DNA from: Desulforamulus aeronauticus DSM 10349
Lineage (GTDB): Bacteria > Bacillota > Desulfotomaculia > Desulfotomaculales > Desulfotomaculaceae
Assembly: GCF_900142375.1 (NCBI RefSeq)
Contig: NZ_FRAR01000013.1
Location: forward strand, 1 to 64,000
DNA length: 64,000 bases
Direction of reading: 5' to 3'
The notes under the pieces: model-generated
The model's input: the letters and a program-made list of their open reading frames with translations, nothing else
Databases searched by the model: none
Told to the model about the DNA's origin: nothing
Shown: piece after piece, positions 31,140 to 38,643 of the stretch
How positions within the stretch are numbered: position 1 is the stretch's first letter
Layout: the number at the start of each line of letters is the position of its first letter
Translations under genes and position numbers: made by a program

Positions 31140-33191
31140 ATGGCTTCAGTAATTGATTTAGCAACCTATTCTTATAATTTAATTTTGAATGATAATGATT
31201 TTACCTCCAGAATGCAGAATGCTGAAGGTAATGTAGATAGATTTGAAGGTAGAATGGGCAATTTTACTACGTTTCTTAAGGGTGCCGTTATAGCTGGGAT
31301 TGCTACTGTTGGTATTGCCCTTGGGGGCATGGCGATAAAAGGCATAAAAAGTGCCGATGAACTGCAACAATCATTAAATTTATTGGCTGCACAAACAGGT
31401 GCTACAACTGATGAAATGCAACAATTAGAAGAATCATTAACTAATATTTATGCTAATAATCGTGGCGAAAGTTTTGAAGATATTGCTCAAAGCATGGCCA
31501 GGGTTAACCAGACATTAGGTTTAACAGGACAAGAGTTGGAAAATACAACTCAGACAGCCTTAATGATGAGAGATACCTTTGACATGGACGTAGGGGAGAG
31601 TATTGATACAGTTAATGCTTTGATGGCTAACTTTGGGGTTACAGCGGAACAAGCTTATAATCTCATGGCACAAGGGGCACAACAAGGCGCAAATAAAAAC
31701 GGTGACTTAACAGAGGTTCTAAAAGAATATGCTCCACATTTTTCTCAACTTGGTATTAGTGCAGAAGAATTCACTGATACACTTATTCAAGGGGCTAAAT
31801 CTGGTGCGTTTCAAATTGACAAAGTTGGTGACGCAATTAAGGAATTCTCCATTCGTAGTAAGGACATGTCTACAACTAGTGCAGAAGGATTTGAATTATT
31901 AGGGTTAAATGCCGAGGAGATGTTTAATACCTTTGCTCAAGGTGGAGAAGGGGCTGAAAAGGCATTCCAGGATGTAATTACTCGATTAGGACAAATGGAT
32001 AATCCACTTGCTCAAAATACTGCAGGTGTGGCATTATTCGGTACTATGTTTGAGGATCTAGGTATAGAAGGAATTAAAGCACTTGGAGACATTGGTGACT
32101 ATGCAAAACTAGACGTTGATGCTCTCAATCAGATCAATAGTGTTCGATATGATTCTTTCGGTCAGGCATTAACCGGTATTGGAAGAGGTTTGGAAACAAG
32201 CATTTTAATACCTATGGGTCAACAGGTTTTACCTATCATGAGTGATTTTGCTAATTGGATTCAGGCAAATATGCCACAAATTAAGGCTATTATAGGTGGT
32301 ACATTGAATTTTATTGGATCATTGTTTACCACTGTTGGTAGTTTAATTGGTGCTTTTATCGGGATTTTGCAATATTGCTATATCCAAAACAAAGAAATTT
32401 TTGATGGAATTGGTCAAGTAATAAGAACTGCTTTTGATATTATCACTGGAATTTTCAAAACTGCTACAGCATTATTAAAAGGAGATTGGGATAAATTTGG
32501 AAAAGAACTCTCAAATCTCACTAGTAATATATTTAAATTGATACAGAATTTATTCAATTTAGGACTAACCACTATTAAGACAATATTAAGTAATTCAATT
32601 AGTAATTTCCAATCACTGGGAAGTTCTATCATGAATGCTTTATATAATGCTTTTCGTGGGGTATGGTCATCCATTACTAGTTGGCTTAATTCGGCAATAT
32701 CTAGTGCGGTATCTTCAGTTAAAGGATTTTCTAGTAGTTTCTATAGTGCAGGATCACAATTATTCTCTTCTTTTTGGAATGGAATTCGAAGTGTTTGGGA
32801 TAGTATTAGTTCTTGGATTAGTAGCAAAGTAAATTGGGTTAAAAATCAGTTATCATCATGGCGTTCAGCACAAAGTGAAATGTCAGACGATGGGGGTGGT
32901 AGTGATAAATATCCTGCTTATGCTCAAGGAACACCTTTTGTCCCAACTACAGGATTGGCACTTCTCCACGCTGGTGAGGCCGTAATTCCAAAGGAATATA
33001 ACGTTTTTGCCAAAGGTGGGAAAATTGGCAGGGATACAGTTAGTCAAAACATAGAAATTCCTAATGTTAATATTACTTTTAATGTTAAGGATGCCTTTGA
33101 TATAAGTAAAAATGGAAAGAAAATAGCAAATTATGTATATGGAGATATTATAAAAGGATTAAAAATGAGGGGAGTATCAAGGCCTTTATAA
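31140..33191 (+). CDS. Tape measure protein
   Basis: The 683-residue product has the N-terminal AIKGIKSADELQQSLNLLAA and TNIYANNRGESFEDIAQSMA segments of phage tape measures, hydrophobic helical stretches at about 45-70 and 380-440, tryptophan repeats (SSITSWLNSAISSAVSSVK), and the terminal AQGTPFVPTTGLALLHAGEA followed by VIPKEYN. The end is intact, so the tail length ruler is complete; 683 residues predicts a fairly short tail. AAAGGAGGTG precedes ATG 31140. It is the last recognisable structural gene. Confidence 0.93.
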   Translation: MASVIDLATYSYNLILNDNDFTSRMQNAEGNVDRFEGRMGNFTTFLKGAVIAGIATVGIALGGMAIKGIKSADELQQSLNLLAAQTGATTDEMQQLEESLTNIYANNRGESFEDIAQSMARVNQTLGLTGQELENTTQTALMMRDTFDMDVGESIDTVNALMANFGVTAEQAYNLMAQGAQQGANKNGDLTEVLKEYAPHFSQLGISAEEFTDTLIQGAKSGAFQIDKVGDAIKEFSIRSKDMSTTSAEGFELLGLNAEEMFNTFAQGGEGAEKAFQDVITRLGQMDNPLAQNTAGVALFGTMFEDLGIEGIKALGDIGDYAKLDVDALNQINSVRYDSFGQALTGIGRGLETSILIPMGQQVLPIMSDFANWIQANMPQIKAIIGGTLNFIGSLFTTVGSLIGAFIGILQYCYIQNKEIFDGIGQVIRTAFDIITGIFKTATALLKGDWDKFGKELSNLTSNIFKLIQNLFNLGLTTIKTILSNSISNFQSLGSSIMNALYNAFRGVWSSITSWLNSAISSAVSSVKGFSSSFYSAGSQLFSSFWNGIRSVWDSISSWISSKVNWVKNQLSSWRSAQSEMSDDGGGSDKYPAYAQGTPFVPTTGLALLHAGEAVIPKEYNVFAKGGKIGRDTVSQNIEIPNVNITFNVKDAFDISKNGKKIANYVYGDIIKGLKMRGVSRPL

Positions 33192-33215
33192 ATAGTAATT
33201 TGGGTTAGTTTTTAT

Positions 33216-33450
33216 GGGTCTGTAAAGAGTTTTGTGTAAACTCCATAAAACCTAGACCTGACCCCTTAATCTGTCATCAGGATAAGTACCCAATCCTTGA
33301 CCCTCTGGGTCCATTTCTTAATAACATTCATTGTAACCAGGTAGAGCATTTTTGTCAGCGATTCATCGTTGAGGGAAATGCTCTTTAATTTGGTTACTTT
33401 TCTTAACTGCCTTATATTCACGGAGTTTACACAATTTATTTTACGGAGTC
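33216..33450 (-). mobile_element. Internally deleted IS256-family remnant
   Basis: The ends are inverted copies: CTGTAAAGAG then TTTTGTGTAAACTCC (left), and GGAGTTTACACAATT then TATTTTACGGAG (right). They resemble IS256-type terminal repeats. Between them the minus strand still encodes ALYLVTMNVIKKWTQRVKDW, the conserved C-terminal sequence of mutator-type transposases. The transposase is otherwise gone (about 235 bp remain). No clear target duplication is visible. Confidence 0.7.
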
Positions 33451-33557
33451 GATAGAATTTTTATTATTTGTTTAAATATGTTATCTATCTCTTCTTTCGT
33501 TGCATTTGGATCTTCAATAAATTCACCTGTAATTTTAATTTCTTTATTTTTACTCAT
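33441..33557 (-). CDS. Mini-protein C of a three-gene paralogous operon
   Basis: The 38-residue product runs MSKNKEIKITGEFIEDPNAT then KEEIDNIFKQIIKIL. It matches the two genes upstream in layout: a short charged strand, E-F, then an E-E-I helix. ATG 33557 is preceded by GGTGATG and overlaps the stop of the 33550-33675 gene. The last codons and stop lie in the end of the IS256 remnant, so the natural C-terminus may be altered. Confidence 0.5.
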   Translation of the reverse strand: MSKNKEIKITGEFIEDPNATKEEIDNIFKQIIKILSTP

Positions 33558-33675
33558 AATCATCACCATTAAATATAGAAAACACTATATTGTAGATTTC
33601 ACTAATTTCTTCTTCGGTTACTTTTTTATCATATTCAAATTCCCTAGTAACTTTCCATTTTGTATCTGTTTTCAT
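33550..33675 (-). CDS. Mini-protein B of a three-gene paralogous operon
   Basis: The 41-residue product runs MKTDTKWKVTREFEYDKKVT then EEEISEIYNIVFSIFNG. GGGTGATATT precedes ATG 33675. Its stop overlaps the start of mini-protein C, so the two are translationally coupled. It is similar in pattern to A and C. Function is unknown; the size suits a small regulatory or inhibitor protein. Confidence 0.5.
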   Translation of the reverse strand: MKTDTKWKVTREFEYDKKVTEEEISEIYNIVFSIFNGDDYE

Positions 33676-33693
33676 AATATCACCCTTTATCTT

Positions 33694-33795
33694 TTAAATT
33701 TTCATATATAAATTAAAGAGTAACCTAGTACAATTCTTTTTTATTTCTTCAAATTCTTCGTCTGAAACAAACTCATAATCTATCTCTACTTTCAT
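33694..33795 (-). CDS. Mini-protein A of a three-gene paralogous operon
   Basis: The 33-residue product runs MKVEIDYEFVSDEEFEEIKK then NCTRLLFNLYMKI. AAAGAAAGGTG precedes ATG 33795. It is the promoter-proximal member, with a palindrome TTTAGTATAAACTAAA upstream at 33825-33840 that could be an operator. Pattern shared with B and C: E-F/Y-E-F, then acidic helix E-E-x-x-x-I. Confidence 0.5.
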   Translation of the reverse strand: MKVEIDYEFVSDEEFEEIKKNCTRLLFNLYMKI

Positions 33796-33824
33796 AATTT
33801 TAGCACCTTTCTTTAAAAATTAAC

Positions 33825-33840
33825 TTTAGTATAAACTAAA
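33825..33840. promoter_or_regulatory. Palindromic operator candidate
   Basis: TTTAGT-ATAA-ACTAAA lies 30 bases upstream of mini-protein A, in the divergent region facing the excisionase gene. Confidence 0.4.
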
Positions 33841-34072
33841 ACTGATACAATATGCAAGATATTATTATTAATGTTACTATAAATATATATATTATTAAAA
33901 TATAAATATAATTACAAACGACTACAAATATATTTGTGTTTTAATAATAGAAAGAAGGTTATATAAACAGTGAAAAGCAGGGAGCGTTTTCCCTGCTTAA
34001 TTTATTTTCGGTTATTAGAATGTTGGTATATACCTTCAGCAAATTAAATCTAAAAATAAAAGGTGATTATAT
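33841..34072. other. Divergent AT-rich control region
   Basis: No supported gene is seen. A perfect hairpin AGCAGGGA / TCCCTGCT at about 33975-33997, followed by TAATTTATTTT, looks like a terminator or attenuator ahead of the excisionase-like gene. Confidence 0.5.
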
Positions 34073-34258
34073 ATGGAAATTTATACTATCCCACAGCTTG
34101 CTAAATTACTTAAAAGAAGAAAGCAGGATGTTTATTCAATGGTCTATTCTGGAGAAATTGAATCATTTAAAACAGGCGTAAGGGGTTTACGGGTTACACA
34201 AAAAGCAGTAAATGAGTACATTTCCAGTAAAAATACAATGAATTATTTTAAAATATAA
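34073..34258 (+). CDS. xis: Excisionase-like HTH protein
   Basis: The 61-residue product is a single MerR-like winged helix of the excisionase/HTH_17 type: IYTIPQLAKLLKRRKQDVYS, then MVYSGEIESFKTG and LRVTQKAVNEYI. Position 73 bases before the integrase supports a role as recombination directionality factor. It could instead regulate int. AGGTGATTAT precedes ATG 34073. Confidence 0.72.
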   Translation: MEIYTIPQLAKLLKRRKQDVYSMVYSGEIESFKTGVRGLRVTQKAVNEYISSKNTMNYFKI

Positions 34259-34330
34259 AGGAAGAGGGTATGTTATTGTTGAAACAATAATATACCTTAA
34301 TCTTCTCTTTATTTTATGAGGAGATAAAAA

Positions 34331-35416
34331 ATGGCACAAATAAAAAAATTAAAGGATAAGAAGAATGCTTATGTAATCACAGTTTATCTAGGCAAAGATA
34401 GTAATGGTAAAAAAATTACAAAAAGCAAAAAATTTGAGGGGAGTAAACCAGAGGCCAAACAATTTGCAAATGTATTTGAAGCGCAACTTAAACAAAATAG
34501 TAATTTAGATTCTTTAATGTCTATGAAGGATTATTTGCAATATTGGTTGGAAAAGATTAAATCAGAAATAGATGAAAGAACTTTTGAAACGTATAGTTAT
34601 CATGTTAATAGGTTAACCCCATACATTGGTAAAATTAAATTAGTTGATCTTAAACCTTTAATTTTAGAAGACAAATTAAGACCTTTACAGAATGAATTGT
34701 CTCCTAAAACCATTAAAGGTATCTATGGTACTTTACGTACAGCAATTCGTAGAGCAATAAAATGGGACTTGCTTATTAAAGATGTTACTATAGGTTTAAC
34801 TCCACCCAAGAATTCACGTAAAGAGCGCAGAGTTTTAAATTGGGACGAAATTAAAATTCTCAAAGAACTTGGTAAAGGCTATAAACATTACCCTATTATT
34901 CTAATCTTACTAGTAACTGGAATGAGACTAGGAGAAGTATTAGGATTAAAATGGAAAGATGTTAATTTTACAAAAAATGCCATTACTATTCAAAGGTCTG
35001 TAAATATTCGTAAACGTACTGTAAAAGATGAACCTAAAACAATGAATAGTTTACGAACCATTATTCTAGATCAAGAAACCATGAATTTACTTAAAGAAAT
35101 TAAAGGAACAAAAAAAGTACAAACTATTAGTATTAATAATTCACTCATTTTTCAAGAGAATGGGAAGCCTATTAGTTCTAGTGCAGTAAGAAATACTTTT
35201 AATCGAATGTTAAATAAATCTGGTTTGCCACACATGAGAGTCCATGATTTAAGACATACCGCAGTTTCAATAATGCTTGATTCTGGTTATACATTGGCAG
35301 AAGTAGCGTATCTAATTGGAGACACAATTGAAACAATAACCAGGACATATGCACATTTAATTAGAAAAGGTCTAAATATTATGGATTCGGTTATGGCAAA
35401 ACAACAGTCGGAATAA
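34331..35416 (+). CDS. int: Phage integrase, tyrosine recombinase
   Basis: The 361-residue product has an N-terminal arm-binding region, a SAM-like core-binding domain (MKDYLQYWLEKIKSEIDERT) and a catalytic domain with R199 (TGMRLGEVLGLKW), H305-D-L-R308-H-T and Tyr340 (RTYAHL). At the second His/Trp site the protein reads IGDTIET, so Asp331 replaces the usual His (L-G-H-x-x). It would recombine the 32-bp tRNA-Arg core. The gene ends 92 bases before attR. GAGGAGAT precedes ATG 34331. Confidence 0.93.
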   Translation: MAQIKKLKDKKNAYVITVYLGKDSNGKKITKSKKFEGSKPEAKQFANVFEAQLKQNSNLDSLMSMKDYLQYWLEKIKSEIDERTFETYSYHVNRLTPYIGKIKLVDLKPLILEDKLRPLQNELSPKTIKGIYGTLRTAIRRAIKWDLLIKDVTIGLTPPKNSRKERRVLNWDEIKILKELGKGYKHYPIILILLVTGMRLGEVLGLKWKDVNFTKNAITIQRSVNIRKRTVKDEPKTMNSLRTIILDQETMNLLKEIKGTKKVQTISINNSLIFQENGKPISSSAVRNTFNRMLNKSGLPHMRVHDLRHTAVSIMLDSGYTLAEVAYLIGDTIETITRTYAHLIRKGLNIMDSVMAKQQSE

Positions 35417-35455
35417 ATTCAGAATGGTTTTGGATTCGGAATAAAATTCGGAATG
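35417..35455 (+). repeat. Right arm-type repeats
   Basis: ATTCAGAATG (35417-35426), ATTCGGAAT (35434-35442) and ATTCGGAATG (35446-35455) match the left repeats at 3081-3101. They lie between int and attR. Confidence 0.6.
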
Positions 35456-35508
35456 GATATACTCTAAAATGCCTCAAGTCCTTTAAATTCAAGCACTAGA
35501 AAAAAATA

Positions 35509-35540
35509 GTGCACAGGTTCGATTCCTGTCAGGCGCACCA
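35509..35540 (+). repeat. attR core (32 bp)
   Basis: An exact copy of 2936-2967, which is the T-arm and acceptor end of tRNA-Arg with CCA. Confidence 0.95.
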
Positions 35541-35557
35541 TAACTGACACATCAAGA

Positions 35558-35604
35558 AACTCGTAAATCCTTAATTTATAAGGACTTACGGGTTTTTATT
35601 TTTT
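35558..35604 (+). terminator. Original terminator of tRNA-Arg, displaced by the prophage
   Basis: AACTCGTAAATCCTT / AAGGACTTACGGGTT (one mismatch, one G-T pair) is followed by TTTATTTTTT. It lies 17 bases after attR, where the tRNA 3' end would be before integration. Confidence 0.75.
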
Positions 35605-35855
35605 AAAATTAAAGTAACACTAAAATTAATTTTATGTGAAAGATACGTTAAAAATATTGGATAATAATCTACTCACGGAAAATGATTTAGATGTAATCAA
35701 ATAAATTTTAAATCTATCTCTCTTTTATAGTAGTCTATTTTTACAATACGTGCGGAAGATGGATTAATATTTTTATTTAAAAAAGCTCAAGATAAGATTA
35801 ATGTGAACCTAAACAGAGTTTAATTAGGTTTGCTAAAATCGAAGGGTGGGATTAT
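35605..35855. other. AT-rich host intergenic region
   Basis: A short open frame from GTG 35635 (VKDTLKILDNNLLTENDLDV) ends after 22 codons and could be a gene remnant. Otherwise nothing is seen. Confidence 0.3.
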
Positions 35856-36272
35856 ATGAAGAGAACACAAAAAATTAGAAATTTTCTCGGTGCAGTTATC
35901 ATTGGAACCTCTGTAGTATCCTTTGGAGCCAGTGCCATTGCTAACACGGATATCTCACCAGTGCCAAATCAAACCTATTCTCAAGTATGTCATGGAAAGC
36001 ATCACTTTAATGACATGATGAAGGAATTTGTTTCCCAGAAGATTATCTCCCAAGAACAAGCCGACAAGTGGGTTGAATATCGCCAATCTAAAGTGGCTGA
36101 CAGAAAAGCAGAGCGGGAAAAAATAAAGAATTTATCAAAAGAAGAACGCCATGAGTATTGGAAGCAAGCCAAAATTAAAAGATTAGAAGAAGTAGTTAAG
36201 GCAGGAATTATCACGCAGGAACAGGCAAACCAAATAAAAGAGATATGGTCAAAACAATGCAATAAACAGTAA
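35856..36272 (+). CDS. Secreted DUF2680-like protein
   Basis: The 138-residue product has a signal peptide (RNFLGAVIIGTSVVSFGASA). Two copies of a helical repeat follow, SQKIISQEQADKWVEYRQ and KAGIITQEQANQIKEIW, with the G/K-I-I-T-Q-E-Q-A signature of DUF2680. Function is unknown; the family is common in Desulfotomaculum and Clostridium. GAAGGGTGGG precedes ATG 35856. Confidence 0.75.
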   Translation: MKRTQKIRNFLGAVIIGTSVVSFGASAIANTDISPVPNQTYSQVCHGKHHFNDMMKEFVSQKIISQEQADKWVEYRQSKVADRKAEREKIKNLSKEERHEYWKQAKIKRLEEVVKAGIITQEQANQIKEIWSKQCNKQ

Positions 36273-36621
36273 GGAACTAGAAGTAACAACTGCTGTTCCT
36301 TCATTAAGTTGATTTATGTGTCTTCAGAAGGATTAATGTGAGGCTAAAGCAATTCAGTTTATATTATGGAAAGAAAAGAAATTTATCAATTATTAGGAGA
36401 CCACTTTGCGAGCCACAGTAAATGGGATTGCCAACTCTGGCAATGGATGTTTCAACAGCCTCTGAGTTCAAGGTTCCATTGAGCTCAGAGGCTGCTTATT
36501 TTACAGCACGGTGATAAAAAATTCTTACAATAGGTTTTAAAGGAGCATACTAGTTATAGAAAAAGGGGGGAGGGGTCTGATATACTTAATAAAAACCTGG
36601 TATTAATAGGGAGGGGTCAAG
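36273..36621. other. Intergenic region with hairpins and a short frame
   Basis: A short frame at 36366-36482 (MERKEIYQLLGDHFASHSKW, 38 codons) has no ribosome site. A 10-bp-class hairpin CAGCCTCTGAG / CTCAGAGGCTG at about 36465-36494 is followed by CTTATTTT and looks like a terminator. It is the last signal before the methyltransferase. Confidence 0.45.
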
Positions 36622-37563
36622 ATGCCTAATTTAACAAACCCTGTAGCACCACAGGAGTTATTGGTTGTAGGTGCGGCCTTACAAACTGGAATTTTTGATA
36701 TCCTAAAACAAGGTTCCTGCTCCTTAGAAGAATTGGCAAAAAAACTTGATTTTGATTTGCGGGCCCTCTGGACAGTTAATGAGTCGTTAGTCTCCCTTGG
36801 TTACTTACAGTTTAATTCGGATAAGTACAGTCTGACTTCTGAAGCAGAGGAAATATTGTTTAATGAACAAAGCGACAAATATGTAGGCTATTCCCTTATT
36901 CATACTTTTAATGTGATAAAAGCGTGGACTACAATTCCTGAGGTACTAAAAACAGGGGCACCTTTGGAAAGGGTGCGCGATCAACAGGATATAAAAGGGT
37001 TTATGGCGGCTATGAAAAAAAGTGCCAAGGAAACCTCTGACGATATTATTACTATTTGTTTGCGGGATTTACCGATTGGTTCCAAGGTATTGGATTTGGG
37101 AGGTGGCCCCCTCAATTATGCCCGGCCCTTTGCTGCGGCAGGTGCTGAGGTAACGGTTCAAGACAAACCAGAGGTCTGCGAAGTGATGGAGAAAAATCTT
37201 CTAGAGAACGAACGAATTAAGTTTGTTCCGGGTGATTTTACCGAGGAAGTCATTGAAGGACAGTTTGACTTGGCTTTTTTAGGAAATATATGTCATATTT
37301 ATGGTCCAGAAGGAAATACTCTTTTATTTAAGAGAGTACACAAAGTGTTAAAGCCAAATGGCCGTATTGCTATACTCGATTTTGTAAGGGGCGTAAGTAA
37401 AAGGGCAGAGCTCTTTGCAGTAAATATGCTAGTGAATACGCAAACCGGTGGCACCTGGACCCTTCAACAGTATACCGATTGGTTAAAGCAAGCAGGCTTT
37501 GACGATATTCAAATGCATGATATAGCAGGCAGGCAAATTATTCTGGCTAGAGTCATTACATAG
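36622..37563 (+). CDS. SAM-dependent methyltransferase with N-terminal winged helix
   Basis: The 313-residue product resembles the O-methyltransferase-2 type. An N-terminal dimerisation/winged-helix part (LQTGIFDILKQGSCSLEELA) is followed by a Rossmann SAM site VLDLGGGPLNYARPFAAAGA, an acidic turn VTVQDKP, and GDFTEEVIEGQFDLAFLGN. The GxGGG motif reads DLGGGP. The substrate is not deducible; small hydroxylated or corrinoid-related molecules are possible. GGGAGGGG precedes ATG 36622. It appears monocistronic. Confidence 0.8.
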   Translation: MPNLTNPVAPQELLVVGAALQTGIFDILKQGSCSLEELAKKLDFDLRALWTVNESLVSLGYLQFNSDKYSLTSEAEEILFNEQSDKYVGYSLIHTFNVIKAWTTIPEVLKTGAPLERVRDQQDIKGFMAAMKKSAKETSDDIITICLRDLPIGSKVLDLGGGPLNYARPFAAAGAEVTVQDKPEVCEVMEKNLLENERIKFVPGDFTEEVIEGQFDLAFLGNICHIYGPEGNTLLFKRVHKVLKPNGRIAILDFVRGVSKRAELFAVNMLVNTQTGGTWTLQQYTDWLKQAGFDDIQMHDIAGRQIILARVIT

Positions 37564-37600
37564 TTTTTATGGATTCTAAGCCCTATGCTTCAAGAACAAA

Positions 37601-37640
37601 CCCCTTGCGTGTTGAATTCAGCATACAGGGGGTTTATTTT
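37601..37640 (+). terminator. Imperfect hairpin terminator
   Basis: CCCCTTGCGTG pairs imperfectly with CATACAGGGGG and is followed by TTTATTTT. Confidence 0.55.
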
Positions 37641-37778
37641 GCTTCTATGGATAATGATTTTTATGTTTATCCTTTATAATTATGGTGTTGTTGGAAAATA
37701 TGATAGAAAAATAGTAGCCAGCAGAATATAATGATAGGTAGAACATGCCTAAGAACTGATTTATTGTGGAGGAGATTT

Positions 37779-38414
37779 ATGAAGAAACTATCGATCTATT
37801 TTGTGAAGGGACTGTTGATGTTATTACCCTTGCTGGGCACTTTTTATATCCTGGCCTTTATATATTCCCAGGTAGCGGGCATTGGAAATGCTATTCTCTA
37901 CCCAATAGTGAAGGAAGAATTGCCTTGGGGCGTTGATTTTATTTTTGTCATTGCTGTAGTATGTTTGATTGGTATGGTAGCTAATTGGTGGATATCCAAA
38001 AAAATATTAAAATTAATAGAAGGCTTTATTTACCAAATGCCAGGTGTTAAAAATATTTATAACACCATTAAAGACGCATTAAAATCATTAGCTGGGGACG
38101 AGAAAAAATTTGATACAGTTGTGTTAGTGAATCTCAATGAAACGGTTTCTCGATTAGGTTTCCTAACAGTTAAGGAATGCTCTTTCCGGGATAAATTGGG
38201 TAGGGAACTAGTGGGAGTATATTTCCCACAAACCATGCAAGTATCCGGGGATATGTACTGGGTTCCAAAAGAATTTGTTACAGTTGTTGATACGCCGGTG
38301 GATCAAGCCCTACGTCTAATTATCTCCGGTGGTGCCACTGGAACGGAAGAAGCTGTTTCTGGTCAAGGGCGGTGGCATGTAGTCTGCAAACGAGGGCAAA
38401 AGGCAAATATATAA
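37779..38414 (+). CDS. DUF502 family membrane protein
   Basis: The 211-residue product from ATG 37779 (GGAGGAGA upstream; the longer start at 37731 lacks one) has two N-terminal transmembrane helices (LLMLLPLLGTFYILAFIYSQ and VDFIFVIAVVCLIGMVANWW). A conserved cytosolic part follows: PGVKNIYNTIKDALKSLAGD, then VGVYFPQTMQVSGDMYWVP and MISGG-like VISGGATG. This is the DUF502 pattern. Function is unknown; plant relatives are trafficking regulators. Confidence 0.85.
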   Translation: MKKLSIYFVKGLLMLLPLLGTFYILAFIYSQVAGIGNAILYPIVKEELPWGVDFIFVIAVVCLIGMVANWWISKKILKLIEGFIYQMPGVKNIYNTIKDALKSLAGDEKKFDTVVLVNLNETVSRLGFLTVKECSFRDKLGRELVGVYFPQTMQVSGDMYWVPKEFVTVVDTPVDQALRLIISGGATGTEEAVSGQGRWHVVCKRGQKANI

Positions 38415-38444
38415 AAGAGAAAAATTAAATAATTCTTAAAATGG

Positions 38445-38474
38445 CAATTGCCCGGTCTAAACACCGGGCAATTG
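38445..38474 (+). terminator. Hairpin terminator
   Basis: A 12-bp perfect stem CAATTGCCCGGT / ACCGGGCAATTG with a 6-nt loop; the T-tract is weak. Confidence 0.65.
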
Positions 38475-38643
38475 AAGGTATTTTAAAGCCAGCCACATTG
38501 TAAAGATTTGACACAATATGACTAATCAATTAAAATCTAATTATTAAGTTTATGTTAAGAAGTAACGGTAGCATTGGCACCGTTTTTTGTTAGTTAAACT
38601 TGTGAAAAAAGTACCAAGTTCTAGGAGAAGGGGGGTAGTTACT

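Noticed and set aside
33961-34047. 25-codon frame from GTG 33970
   Set aside because: It coincides with a hairpin terminator and has poor ribosome-site spacing.
2968-35508. CRISPR arrays, rRNA genes, retron or restriction-modification systems
   Set aside because: No regularly spaced identical repeats, rRNA-like sequence, reverse transcriptase or methylase motifs were seen.
36366-36482. 38-codon frame MERKEIYQLLGDHF
   Set aside because: No ribosome site, and its end overlaps a terminator hairpin; it may be a remnant but is unsupported.
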